A DNA stretch of 64,000 bases from Novosphingobium colocasiae. GTDB taxonomy: Bacteria > Pseudomonadota > Alphaproteobacteria > Sphingomonadales > Sphingomonadaceae. The notes beneath the pieces are model-generated. The model ran no database searches and was not told the DNA's origin. It saw nothing but the letters and a program-made list of their open reading frames with translations. Positions 54,083 through 62,495 of the stretch are shown piece by piece. A program made the position numbers and the translations under genes. The DNA lies in assembly GCF_014652555.1 (NCBI RefSeq), contig NZ_BMZA01000001.1, positions 234,147 through 298,146 on the forward strand, read 5' to 3'. How positions within the stretch are numbered: the stretch's first letter is position 1; each line of letters opens with the position of its first letter.

Positions 54083-54861
54083 GTCAGCGCCTCCTTGAGC
54101 CAATGGTGGACGGCCGCCACGCCATAGAGCCGCCACTGCGCCGCCGTCTCGCGCGAGGGGCCGACCAGGACGCCGCCGCCGCCCAGCGTGCGCGCGGCGG
54201 CAAAGGCATGTTCGTCAGTCGTATCGTCGCCCAGGAACAGCGGGGTCGCGCCGGCAAACGGCGGCAGGTCCATGAATCGGGTCAGCGCGCTGCCCTTGTC
54301 GGCTCCCGGCGTGGTCAGTTCGATCACCATCTTGCCGTGCGTCAACCCCAGTCCTTCGTCATCGGCGATGCGGCGTGCCTCAGCCAGCAGGGCATCGCGC
54401 GCGGCGGGGTGGTGGCGGTAATGGATCGCGGCGCTGAACGGTTTGGCCTCCACCAGCAAGCCGCCATGGTCCTGCGCGATGCGGTTCAGGCGGGTGAGCA
54501 CCCCGGCCGGCAAAAGCGGTGCCAGCGGTTGCGCCTCTGCCGCCCCGGCCGGGCGGAATTCACCGCCGTGCGATCCTGCCACGGCGATCGCCAGCGGCCC
54601 CAGCAGGCGTTCGAGCGATTCCAGCGATCGCCCGGTGACGATCGCCAGCCGGCCGTCCAGCCGCCGCGCCAGCCGTTCGACCAGCCCGATCAGGCCCGGC
54701 GCTACGCGGACGCCATCGGGATGATCGGCGATCTCCACCAGGGTGCCGTCGAAATCGAGGAACAGCGCAGTCTCCGAAGCGATGCACGAGAGTAGTGGCG
54801 GCTGTGGCAGCGCAGTGGCTGCCGTCGAAACACGATCGGTCGGGTCAGTCATCGTGTCCAT
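54079..54861 (-). CDS. otsB: Trehalose-6-phosphate phosphatase
   Basis: A 260-residue HAD phosphatase: motif I FLDFDGTLVEIADHPDG, VTGRSLESLERLL, GKMVIELTTPGADKGSAL and motif IV LFLGDDTTDEHAF. It makes trehalose from OtsA's product. The ATG at 54861 (MDTMTDP) has AAGGTGGAAG just upstream. First gene of the operon, so the promoter lies in 54862-55074, shared divergently with the next gene. Confidence 0.95.
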   Translation of the reverse strand: MDTMTDPTDRVSTAATALPQPPLLSCIASETALFLDFDGTLVEIADHPDGVRVAPGLIGLVERLARRLDGRLAIVTGRSLESLERLLGPLAIAVAGSHGGEFRPAGAAEAQPLAPLLPAGVLTRLNRIAQDHGGLLVEAKPFSAAIHYRHHPAARDALLAEARRIADDEGLGLTHGKMVIELTTPGADKGSALTRFMDLPPFAGATPLFLGDDTTDEHAFAAARTLGGGGVLVGPSRETAAQWRLYGVAAVHHWLKEALT

Positions 54862-55074
54862 TCTTCCACCTTCACCGCAACGGGGCCACCCTTCGCGGCC
54901 GGGAAGGCGCGTCGTCGCGCCGGGAAATGCCGCATTGCCGGGCCTAACCCGCCGGGCGGGGAAGGGTTCCGCGCCTTGTTCGCGCCCGCCACGCACTGGT
55001 GGACAGGTGGAGCGATATGGCGGATAGAGCGGGGCCGGGGCCCCGTGCCGGCCCGTTGGAGCTTTCCGACCGCG

Positions 55075-55632
55075 ATGCCCGCACTCTATTTCACGTTCAT
55101 TGCGGTCCTGCTGGCGGGGCTCGGCTCGCGCGATCAGATGACGATGGCGGCGCTTTCCGCACGGCGCGGGCGCGATCCGGGGCTGCTGCTGGTGGCCGTG
55201 CTGGCCGCCGTCCTCACCGCCGGATTCGCCGCTTATGCCGCGCAGGTGATACTGACCGAACTGCCTGCCCCGGCGCGGGCGATCTTCGCCGGGATCGCGC
55301 TGGGCATGGCGGGGCTCGAATCGCTGGTGCTTGTCCCCCGCCGCGATCTTGAAGAGCCGACGCATTCGCTGTTCGCGACCTTTCTGGTGCTGCTGATCCA
55401 CCAGGTCACCGATGCCGCGCGGTTCATGATTTTCGGGGTGGCGGTGGGCACGAACGCGGTGGTGCCGGCGGGGATCGGCGGGGTGATCGGCGGGGTGGTG
55501 CTGGCCGCCGTCGCCTGGGGCTGGCCGCACCTGTTCGCCAGACCGGCACTGCGCGTGGCACGGCGGCTGGTGGGTGCGGTGCTGCTGATGGTGGCGATCG
55601 GCCTCGCGCTTTCGGAATTCGGCATTCTCTGA
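55075..55632 (+). CDS. Gdt1/TMEM165-like membrane protein
   Basis: A 185-residue protein with about six hydrophobic helices in two halves. Each half starts with a similar motif (AVLLAGLGSRDQMTMAAL and FLVLLIHQVTDAARFMIF), recalling the duplicated ExGD(K/R)T motifs of the UPF0016/Gdt1 cation transporters, but the first Glu is not conserved. Function uncertain. A short terminator follows. Confidence 0.6.
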   Translation: MPALYFTFIAVLLAGLGSRDQMTMAALSARRGRDPGLLLVAVLAAVLTAGFAAYAAQVILTELPAPARAIFAGIALGMAGLESLVLVPRRDLEEPTHSLFATFLVLLIHQVTDAARFMIFGVAVGTNAVVPAGIGGVIGGVVLAAVAWGWPHLFARPALRVARRLVGAVLLMVAIGLALSEFGIL

Positions 55633-55648
55633 TCGGAAAAACCGATAG

Positions 55649-55673
55649 AACCGAAGCTTAAACTTCGGGTTTT
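55649..55673 (+). terminator. Terminator of the Gdt1-like gene
   Basis: CCGAAG (55651-55656) and CTTCGG (55663-55668) form the stem, extended by AA/TT pairs, followed by GTTTT. Located 17 bp past the stop codon and before dps. Confidence 0.6.
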
Positions 55674-55715
55674 GTCGCGTATATTGATCTTCACGTCAGA
55701 CGAGGGAACCGACCG

Positions 55716-56174
55716 ATGACTTCCAAGGATAACGCCCAGGGCGCTTTGATCGACAGCCTGAACGGCCTGCTCGCCGATACGTTCGCGCTCTACATCAAGA
55801 CCAAGAACTTCCACTGGCACGTCAAGGGCCCGCAGTTCCGCGATCTTCACCTGCTGTTCGACGAGCACGCGACCGAGATTTTCGCGCTGACCGATCTGGT
55901 GGCCGAACGGGTGCGCAAGCAGGGCGGCACCACGCTGACCAGCCCCGATGCGATCAGCGCCAAGACCCGCATCAAGCCCCAGGACGCGACCGGGCTCGAT
56001 GCCATGGCGATGGTCAAGGAACTGCATGCCGACAATCTCGCCTATATCGAACGCCTGCGCGAAGTGAAGGAAGCGGCGGGCGAAGCGGGCGACAACGCCA
56101 CGGACGGCATCGTCGATGACTGGACCGATCAGGCCGAACAGCGCGCGTGGTTCCTGCGCGAGATCATGGCCTGA
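55716..56174 (+). CDS. dps: Dps-family DNA-binding ferritin-like protein
   Basis: A 152-residue protein. The ferroxidase motif KNFHWHVKGPQFRDLHLLFDEHATEI carries His, Asp and Glu ligands, with helical ends. It forms a 12-mer that oxidises and stores iron and protects DNA. GAGGGA lies 10 nt before the ATG. Regulation by OxyR or RpoH-like factors is usual, but no site is certain here. Confidence 0.95.
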   Translation: MTSKDNAQGALIDSLNGLLADTFALYIKTKNFHWHVKGPQFRDLHLLFDEHATEIFALTDLVAERVRKQGGTTLTSPDAISAKTRIKPQDATGLDAMAMVKELHADNLAYIERLREVKEAAGEAGDNATDGIVDDWTDQAEQRAWFLREIMA

Positions 56175-56195
56175 AGCCGGAGCGCAGTTCGCCGC

Positions 56196-56813
56196 GTGCC
56201 CCCGGTCGACTTCATTGAACATGCCTCAGAGGCCGATATCGCCGCGTGGATTGCCGGGCGGTTGACGGCGGCGCTGGCGATCGCGCCCGACATCGCGATC
56301 ACGGTGCCGGGCGGCTCCACCCCGTTTCCGATATTCGATCGGCTGGCGGCGATGGAACTGCCATGGTCGCGGGTGGAAGTGTGGCCGGGCGATGATCGGG
56401 TAGTGCCGGAAGACCACCCGGCCAGCAACGTCGGCAAGATCCGCGCCCGGCTGGAACCTGCGGGCGCGCGGGTGGTCGCGTTGACGCCGGACGCTCGCCC
56501 GCCGCACTTTGCATTGGCGTGGCTGGGCATGGGGCTGGACGGCCACATCGCCTCGCTGTTCCCCAACACCGATCCACGCGCTGACGATCCGCGCCCCGTC
56601 CGCCGGCTGACGCCTGATCCGCTGCCGCCCGAAGCGCCGTTCGATCGGCTGAGCATGACGATCCCGGCGCTGACTGATTGTGACGAGGCGCTGTTCGTCA
56701 TGCGCGGGGCGGACAAGCGGGCGCTGTTCGCGGCCGCTGCTGCCGGGCAGAACGATCTGCCGGTGGCGCGGCTGCTGCGGGCGCTGCATCACAAGGTCAC
56801 CTGCTTCTGCTGA
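56196..56813 (+). CDS. pgl: 6-phosphogluconolactonase
   Basis: A 205-residue protein: AITVPGGSTPFPIFDRLA, WPGDDRVVPEDHPASNVGKIRARL and LGMGLDGHIASLFPNTD, the three signatures of Pgl/DevB. It opens 6-phosphogluconolactone in the oxidative pentose phosphate and Entner-Doudoroff routes. The GTG at 56196 is 21 bp after the dps stop; the Nudix gene follows closely. Confidence 0.93.
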   Translation: MPPVDFIEHASEADIAAWIAGRLTAALAIAPDIAITVPGGSTPFPIFDRLAAMELPWSRVEVWPGDDRVVPEDHPASNVGKIRARLEPAGARVVALTPDARPPHFALAWLGMGLDGHIASLFPNTDPRADDPRPVRRLTPDPLPPEAPFDRLSMTIPALTDCDEALFVMRGADKRALFAAAAAGQNDLPVARLLRALHHKVTCFC

Positions 56814-56830
56814 AGTTCCTGCCCGCGCCC

Positions 56831-57280
56831 TTGCACCGGCTGCTTTACCGCGTCGCCGATTGGGCACGGCGACAAGTGTGGAAGGTCCGCCGGCCCAGCG
56901 TGGAGGGCGTGCGCGTGCTGGCATGTGACGATCAGGGGCGGGTGCTGCTCGTCCGCCATTCCTATCGTTCGGGCTTATGGCTGCCGCCGGGCGGCGGTCT
57001 CGGATCGGGCGAAGATCCGCTGGACGCGGCCCGCCGCGAACTGGCGGAAGAGACCGGCATCGTCCTGGCGCAGGCCCGGCTTGTGGCCGTTTCCACCGAA
57101 GACCTTCACGGGGCCAGCAACCGCGTCCACATCGTCGTCGGCGCAGCGCGCGGCATCCTGCGGGTGGACGGCCGCGAGATCGTGGAGGGTGCCTTTTTCG
57201 CGCTCGACGGGTTGCCGGAAGCTCTCCCCGCAGGCCTGGCCGCGGCGCTGCCCGCTTGGCTGGAAAGCGCCGCGCCATAG
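56831..57280 (+). CDS. Nudix hydrolase
   Basis: A 149-residue protein. The Nudix box GGLGSGEDPLDAARRELAEETGI lies at 55-77, after LLVRHSYRSGLWLPPGG. It hydrolyses nucleoside-diphosphate-linked compounds; substrate unknown. The TTG start at 56831, 17 bp after the pgl stop, gives MHRLLYRV; an alternative CTG lies nearer the pgl stop. Co-directional with pgl and probably co-transcribed. Confidence 0.88.
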   Translation: MHRLLYRVADWARRQVWKVRRPSVEGVRVLACDDQGRVLLVRHSYRSGLWLPPGGGLGSGEDPLDAARRELAEETGIVLAQARLVAVSTEDLHGASNRVHIVVGAARGILRVDGREIVEGAFFALDGLPEALPAGLAAALPAWLESAAP

Positions 57281-57365
57281 CGCTCCGGGCACTGCGTATC
57301 AAGCGCGCGGGCTTCGACCGCAAAGCACTGGACCGATCGCGGCGTTTGCGCTGAAAGGGCGGGCG

Positions 57366-57899
57366 ATGCTTTCCGGTCAGCTTCCCCTCGCCGTCGTCAG
57401 CGGCGACGATCCGCGCGCGGTCCAGGGCTGTCTCGCGGCATTCGTCGCCGCGCAAGGTACCCGGTCGCGGATCGCCGGGGTGATCGAGATTTTCGATGAT
57501 GCGGCGGCGGAGCCGCACAAGGCAGTGTCGCTGCGCTCGCTGACGCGGGGGGAGGATTTCACCCTGTTCGAGGCGCGCGGTTGCGCCGCATCCGGCTGCA
57601 ACCTGCTCCCCGCCGCCGTTGTGCAGGCCGGGCTTACGGTGTGCGACGATATCGCCCAGGGCTGCGATCTGGTGGTGCTGAGCAAGTTCGGCAAGCTGGA
57701 GGCAGAGAGCGGCTCCGGGCTGGTGCCTGCGTTCGCCGCCGCGCTCGATGCCGGGTTGCCGGTGCTGACCTCGGTCTCGTCCCGCTACTGGCCGCAGTGG
57801 GAACGGTTCGCCGCGCCGCTGTTCATGAAAGTAGCGTGCGACGACGCGGCGATCGGGGGCTGGTGGGATAGCTGGGCGGCGGCCCGCGCCACCGGCTGA
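57366..57899 (+). CDS. DUF2478 domain protein
   Basis: A 177-residue protein: AVVSGDDPRAVQGCLAAF near the start, an AGVIEIFDDA strand, ARGCAASGCNLLPAAV and GCDLVVLSKFGKLEAESGSGLVPAFAAALDAGLPVLTSV. This is the DUF2478 pattern, seen near molybdenum uptake genes in other bacteria and possibly a P-loop-related nucleotide binder. No molybdate gene is nearby. The ATG lies 85 bp after the Nudix stop. Confidence 0.8.
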   Translation: MLSGQLPLAVVSGDDPRAVQGCLAAFVAAQGTRSRIAGVIEIFDDAAAEPHKAVSLRSLTRGEDFTLFEARGCAASGCNLLPAAVVQAGLTVCDDIAQGCDLVVLSKFGKLEAESGSGLVPAFAAALDAGLPVLTSVSSRYWPQWERFAAPLFMKVACDDAAIGGWWDSWAAARATG

Positions 57900-57903
57900 G
57901 CGT

Positions 57904-58176
57904 TCAGCCGGCGGTCGCCGATACCTGCCACAGCGCGATGACTGCGGCCGCCACCGCCCCGGTCCAGACATAGAGATAGCGGCGGATAGCCACAGGCGCG
58001 GTTGATACGTCCATGAAGCGGACGAGGATCACCGCGATCTTCACCGCCGCGATGATCATGATCGCCGCGATCGCCACCGTGCGCTGGCCCACCAGTTCGG
58101 CCGCCAGGAAGCTGACGGCGGAGATCACCAGCAGCAGCACCCAGGCATTGCGCGCGGCCAGCAGCTTTCCGGTCAT
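57904..58176 (-). CDS. Cytochrome c oxidase subunit IV-like protein
   Basis: A 90-residue protein with three hydrophobic helices (AWVLLLVISAVSFLAAEL, AIAAIMIIAAVKIAVILVRFMDV, YLYVWTGAVAAAVIALWQV), as in prokaryotic CoxD/CyoD/NorF-like subunits. The ATG overlaps the subunit III stop as ATGA. There is no subunit I or II in the window. Confidence 0.85.
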   Translation of the reverse strand: MTGKLLAARNAWVLLLVISAVSFLAAELVGQRTVAIAAIMIIAAVKIAVILVRFMDVSTAPVAIRRYLYVWTGAVAAAVIALWQVSATAG

Positions 58177-58781
58177 CGCGCACCTATCAGATAGAGGATC
58201 GAGAAGATGAAGATCCACAGCAGATCGACCATGTGCCAGTACAGGCTGCCGCCTTCCAGCCACCGCAGGTAATGCGGCCTCGCCTCGGCATCGGGCAGGA
58301 ACGGGCTGGGCCCTTGCGCAAGGATGCCCAGGATCACCATCCCGCCCAGATAGTGGACGAGGTGGATGCCGGTGAGGGCGTAATAGAACAGGAAGAACGC
58401 GTTGGTCTTGACCGTGATCCCGGCCGATACCTTCACGTAATATTCGAAGACCTTCACCACCGCGAAGATCGCGGCGATCGCCATCCCGATCCACAACTGC
58501 CGCCGTGCCGCGTCGAACTGCCCTTCGCGCCCGAACACGTTGGCCCGCGCCACGAACCAGCTTGAGGTGATCAGCACGCAGGCGTTGAAGAAGCCGAGCC
58601 CGGCGTTGAGATGATGGCTGGACTGATCGAACAGCGCCACCTGGCGCATGCGCTCGATCATGAACACCAGGAACAGCAGGCCGAAGCTGCTGCAGTCCAT
58701 CAGGATGAAAATCCAGATCGCGGGGGCGCGTTGGTGCCGCGCCCCCGCGGTCGTTACCGGCCCGCCGTCATGTGCGTGCAT
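58173..58781 (-). CDS. Cytochrome c oxidase subunit III-like protein (NorE-like)
   Basis: A 202-residue protein with five hydrophobic helices. The subunit III signatures are present: a FFNACVLITSSWFVARAN helix, VFEYYVKVSAGI, YYALTGIHLVHYLGGM and a C-terminal SLYWHMVDLLWIFIFSILYL. It overlaps the upstream membrane protein gene by 14 bp. Without subunits I and II nearby it may serve an oxidase encoded elsewhere or have another role. Confidence 0.88.
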   Translation of the reverse strand: MHAHDGGPVTTAGARHQRAPAIWIFILMDCSSFGLLFLVFMIERMRQVALFDQSSHHLNAGLGFFNACVLITSSWFVARANVFGREGQFDAARRQLWIGMAIAAIFAVVKVFEYYVKVSAGITVKTNAFFLFYYALTGIHLVHYLGGMVILGILAQGPSPFLPDAEARPHYLRWLEGGSLYWHMVDLLWIFIFSILYLIGAR

Positions 58782-59496
58782 GATTGGCCAGGTGTTCCAG
58801 TTGCAGGCGGGTGAGGGCCTTCAGGGTATAGACCGCGATGACGATCCACATCACGAAGAACAGCCCGAATTCGACGTAGTAGTTGACCAGACCGCTGCGC
58901 GAGAACGGCCCGTCATAGACCAGCGGCATGAAGGTTTCGAGCGCGAAGCTGACCACCACGAACATCGAGAACCACACGGCCCAGCCGGGATAGAGCGGCG
59001 TCTCGCGCTTGTCCTGCAGCACGCACACGCCCCAGGCGATGATCTGCAAGGTGGTGAGCGCATACGAGCAGTCGAACATCATCCAGCCGAAATCGAACAT
59101 CATCTGGAGCGTCCTGGGGTCCATCACGTCGGGGCGATAGGCGACGGCCAGCCAGGCGGAGCAGGGGACGATGAACACCAGCGTGGTGAAGCCGGCACCC
59201 CAGATCTGGAGCGTCGACAGGATGTCGTTATCGCCGTTTTCCTTTTCGATCGCGCGCATGACCATGGCGATGGCGATGCCCCAGGTCAGCCACATGCCCG
59301 ATATCGCGAGCTGGCCGATCATGCCGAGCCTGATCTGGCCCTGGTGCGCCCTGATCTGCGCGGCGAATTGATCCGCGCTGAGCGCAGGGGAATAGGGGGG
59401 GATGTTCTGGCCGAGAATGGCCCAGAACACGATCGTTCCGACCAGCATGATAATGCCGGTCCAGCCCAGAAACCTGCCGTAGCGATAAGGGTTCAT
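58768..59496 (-). CDS. Polytopic membrane protein linked to the orphan oxidase subunits
   Basis: A 242-residue protein with about six or seven hydrophobic segments, starting YGRFLGWTGIIMLVGTIVFWAILGQNIPPYSP. A conserved-looking motif MMFDFGWMMFDCSYALTTLQ lies in the middle. I do not recognise the family. AGAGGAC lies 5 nt before the ATG at 59496. The overlap with the subunit III gene indicates one operon and perhaps one complex. Confidence 0.75.
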   Translation of the reverse strand: MNPYRYGRFLGWTGIIMLVGTIVFWAILGQNIPPYSPALSADQFAAQIRAHQGQIRLGMIGQLAISGMWLTWGIAIAMVMRAIEKENGDNDILSTLQIWGAGFTTLVFIVPCSAWLAVAYRPDVMDPRTLQMMFDFGWMMFDCSYALTTLQIIAWGVCVLQDKRETPLYPGWAVWFSMFVVVSFALETFMPLVYDGPFSRSGLVNYYVEFGLFFVMWIVIAVYTLKALTRLQLEHLANHART

Positions 59497-59722
59497 GCCA
59501 TGTCCTCTCCGTGGGGGCGCATCCCGTTCATTGTTGTGACGCCGTGAAATTGCCCGGTGTGCGGCTGGGGTTGCGGGTGGCCGAAGGGGTCCAACACAAA
59601 CCGAGCGCTCGCACTGTTTGATGCCCCGGCTTGCGCGCGATGGCAACAGCCAGTTGCTTGCGGGCTGCAAGGGTTGGCAGCCGAGTATTGCGAATGACCG
59701 CCCGGGGAGAGGGTCCGGGCTT

Positions 59723-59905
59723 ATCCCAAGTCTCGATATATTTTTGACTCTGGCCGCTCTCTCCCCTTCAGGGGAGAGATACGCAGGCTTGGCGGCTTGT
59801 CCGCCTAGCCGAAGTAGAGTGGGGGCGAAGCGGCGCGGCCCCCCTCTCCCAACCCTCTCCCCTGAAGGGGAGAGGGCTATGCGTTCGGATCACGAGCCTT
59901 GGTAT
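59723..59905. repeat. 182-bp dispersed repeat, copy 3
   Basis: Begins ATCCCAAG (degenerate left end) and ends CTTGGTAT. The central 140 bp match copies 1 and 2. The right end touches the stop codon of the neighbouring oxygenase gene, as copy 1 does for the restriction gene. The rest of 59497-59904 is the membrane-protein operon's promoter region; nothing else seen. Confidence 0.85.
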
Positions 59906-61065
59906 CACAGCGGGCAGTTCGGCGGCAGGTTGAGGGTCACGCGGCCAAGGTTTTCGGCGGCGGTTTCCGTGTCCAGGAAGCCGTGGACGCGCAGCACGTT
60001 CATATCGCGCGAGAAGCGCTGGAGCGGGCTGGTGTTGCGGTATGCGCCGCCGCCCGCGCCCAGCATCAGATCGTCGATGCCGGTCTTCACGTAATCGCTG
60101 ACCATGCCGATCCGGGCGCGGATTTCGGCGCGCCGGGCGATCGGGCGCAGGTCCTGCGGGTCGGCAGTGTCGAGCAGGTTCATGTAATCGCGCAGCAGCA
60201 CTTCGGCCACCGATGCCCCGGCCAGGCCCTTGCCGATGCGGATCTGCGCGGTCTGCTTGTCCTGCACCTTGGACGAGGTGAAGGTGGTATAGCGTTCTTC
60301 GGTCAGCCGCTGGAACGCTTCGGCCGCGCCGCGATAGGCGCCGACCATCACCGGCATGGTTTCCCCGAACACGAACGGCAGCACCGGCAGGCCATAGATG
60401 CGGTTGGCGTGGAGCTGCGCGCCCGGCGTGGTCCCTTCCAGCAGATCGGAGACATCGACCACGCGGTGCATCGGCACGAACACGTCGGTCAGCCGGGCAT
60501 CGCCGCTGGATGTGCCGCGCATCCCGGCCATGTCCCAGTTGTCGATCACCTCGACATCGGCGACCGGGACCATGAACGCCTTGGCCCCCTGCGGCTTGCC
60601 GTCCACCATGACGAGGCCGCTGTTGAGGAACCAGTCTGCCCGCGCGCTGCCCGAATTCCACTGGCTCAGGCCATTGGCGATGAACCCGCCGTCGACCGGG
60701 GTCAGCCGGAAGTTGGGGGCGATGGTGCCGGGCGTGAACGAGCAGGGGCCCTTGGCGAACGCCTCGTCCTGGAAGCCCTTGGGCCACAGCGCGTGCAGAT
60801 AGTTGTGGCCGATGTAGAACGAGACGACCCAGGCGGTGGATACGCAGTGGCGGGCGAATTCGTACACCACCGATGCCATCGTCGAATAGTTCAGTTCATG
60901 GCCACCGTAGACCTTGGGGACGAGGATCTCGAACAACTGGGCATCCAGGCAGGCGTCGATCACGTCGCTGCTGACGTAGCGGTTGCGGTCGGTGTCGTAA
61001 GCGGCACTGGCGACCATCGGCGCGATATCGCGCGCGCGCCCGATCAGCGTTTCCGAAAGGTTCAT
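59905..61065 (-). CDS. Acyl-CoA-dehydrogenase-fold flavin oxygenase (HsaA/DszC-like)
   Basis: A 386-residue protein. An N-terminal helical domain has KVYGGHELNYSTMASVVYEFARHCVSTAWVVSFYIGH, the mid domain has CSFTPGTIAPNFRLTPVDGGFIANGLSQWNSGSARADWFL, and the C-terminal helical domain has LGAGGGAYRNTSPLQRFSRDMNVLRVH. The Ser/Arg pattern is that of group D flavin monooxygenases rather than true acyl-CoA dehydrogenases, because the catalytic Glu is lacking. It should need a separate flavin reductase, not seen here. Start ATG at 61065, with GGGAG upstream. Confidence 0.85.
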   Translation of the reverse strand: MNLSETLIGRARDIAPMVASAAYDTDRNRYVSSDVIDACLDAQLFEILVPKVYGGHELNYSTMASVVYEFARHCVSTAWVVSFYIGHNYLHALWPKGFQDEAFAKGPCSFTPGTIAPNFRLTPVDGGFIANGLSQWNSGSARADWFLNSGLVMVDGKPQGAKAFMVPVADVEVIDNWDMAGMRGTSSGDARLTDVFVPMHRVVDVSDLLEGTTPGAQLHANRIYGLPVLPFVFGETMPVMVGAYRGAAEAFQRLTEERYTTFTSSKVQDKQTAQIRIGKGLAGASVAEVLLRDYMNLLDTADPQDLRPIARRAEIRARIGMVSDYVKTGIDDLMLGAGGGAYRNTSPLQRFSRDMNVLRVHGFLDTETAAENLGRVTLNLPPNCPL

Positions 61066-61138
61066 GATCTCGTTCTCCCATCCCGCGCTGTCAGGCAGCG
61101 ATGGACCCGGGTGTAGCGGCTTGAGTGCCATCATTGAA

Positions 61139-61168
61139 TTCGATAAATAGTATGCAATGTATCATGAA
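61139..61168. promoter_or_regulatory. AT-rich dyad between the oxygenase and lysR genes
   Basis: TTCGATA and TATCATGAA (imperfect dyad with a 2-nt bulge) lie in an unusually AT-rich patch between divergent genes. This is a candidate LysR-type binding site overlapping both promoters. Confidence 0.45.
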
Positions 61169-61186
61169 TGTTGATGAATTGACGAC

Positions 61187-62170
61187 ATGAGCGGACGGGA
61201 CGGCGCGCGATCGTTGAGGGCGGTCAATCTCAACCTGCTGCCGATCCTGCGCGAGCTGATCCGGCACCGCAGCGTCACGCTGGCGGCCGAGCATCTCAAC
61301 CTCACCCAGTCCGGGGTCAGCGAAGCCTTGCGCCGCCTGCGCGCGCAGTTCGATGACGAACTGCTGGTCAAGGCCGGGCGCAAGATGGTGCCGACCGCCG
61401 TCGCGCTGGCGCTGGCGCCCCGGCTGGAGGATATCCTCGGCGCGACCGAGGATCTGCTCAAACCCGCCCGCTTCGATCCCGCCGACAACGAGCGCGAGAT
61501 CGTCATCGCCACCGGCGATACGGTGTCGCTGGCGCTGGCGCAGGGCCTGATCGACCGGCTGGCGCGCCACGCCCCGCGCACCACCGTCCACTTCGTGACG
61601 GTGGACGCGGTGACCCGATCAGACCTGGATGAGGGAAAGATCGATTTCCTCATCATCCCCCGGCGGATCGTGCCGAACACCGTGTTCGATGAAGAGGGCC
61701 TCGATCGCTTCACGGTCTACTGGGAGGACTGGGTCTGCATCGCCCGCAAGGACCACCCCCGGATCGACGGCGTGCTCACCCTCGAACTGCTCGACGAACT
61801 GCCGTCGATCGCCTGCCGGCTGGACAACCAGAGCTACCTGCACGGCGCGCTGCCGGGGCGGCGGGGGCCCGATCAGATCCAGGTCTCCCAGTTCACCCTG
61901 CTGCCGATGATGGTGGCCGGCTCGGACGCGGTGGCGATGGTGCAGCGCCACGTCGCCAACTGGTTCGCGGCCTTCCTGCCGATCGCGCTGCACGAACTGC
62001 CGATCCCGTTCCCCCAACTGGAGGTCTGCGCGTTCTGGTCCTCGTTCCACCGCAACGATCCCATCCACGCCTGGCTGCGGGCCGAACTGCAGGACATCGT
62101 GGCGCAAGGGCGCAGCGAATGGCTGCCGGGTGAGGGTGGTTTTATGCCGGACGGTTCGGGTGGGGGGTGA
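61187..62170 (+). CDS. LysR-family regulator (NodD-like)
   Basis: A 327-residue regulator with HTH HRSVTLAAEHLNLTQSGVSEALRRLRAQFDDELLV at about 27-61 and a C-terminal effector domain. The wording VKAGRKMVPTAVALALAPRLEDIL is typical of the NodD/PcpR-like branch. It lies divergent from the flavin oxygenase gene and is its likely regulator, responding to an aromatic or steroid-type compound; that is an inference. Confidence 0.88.
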   Translation: MSGRDGARSLRAVNLNLLPILRELIRHRSVTLAAEHLNLTQSGVSEALRRLRAQFDDELLVKAGRKMVPTAVALALAPRLEDILGATEDLLKPARFDPADNEREIVIATGDTVSLALAQGLIDRLARHAPRTTVHFVTVDAVTRSDLDEGKIDFLIIPRRIVPNTVFDEEGLDRFTVYWEDWVCIARKDHPRIDGVLTLELLDELPSIACRLDNQSYLHGALPGRRGPDQIQVSQFTLLPMMVAGSDAVAMVQRHVANWFAAFLPIALHELPIPFPQLEVCAFWSSFHRNDPIHAWLRAELQDIVAQGRSEWLPGEGGFMPDGSGGG

Positions 62171-62495
62171 GGGTGGTGAGGGTACTGGGGCTTTGCGCTG
62201 CGGGCGGGTGGGTAATTTGAACGGACGTCTGCGCCCAACTCTTGCCGCTCAAAGCAAACAATTTCAACGCCCACTTATGCCGAAACCTGTCAATGAATGT
62301 GCTCAACCATTTGGCCCACTCACGCTGACTAAGCAGTCATTCCAATCACCAAGCTAAAAGGCTTGGAACTTGCCGTTCGTTCAGTCAAATCCCCTCGATC
62401 GCTTTTGCTCCACTTGCGCACCAGCATCGTCGATGGATATGCGCAAACTCGTACAATGATGCTGACTAGATGCAAACGCGCTGGTATCTGAAATC
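62171..62495. other. Low-G+C intergenic boundary region
   Basis: 325 bp with no supported gene. 62281-62400 is about 48% G+C by my count against about 67% in core genes. It contains a small hairpin, CCAAGC / GCTTGG (62349-62366). The change marks the start of the accessory-looking end of the window. Confidence 0.5.
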
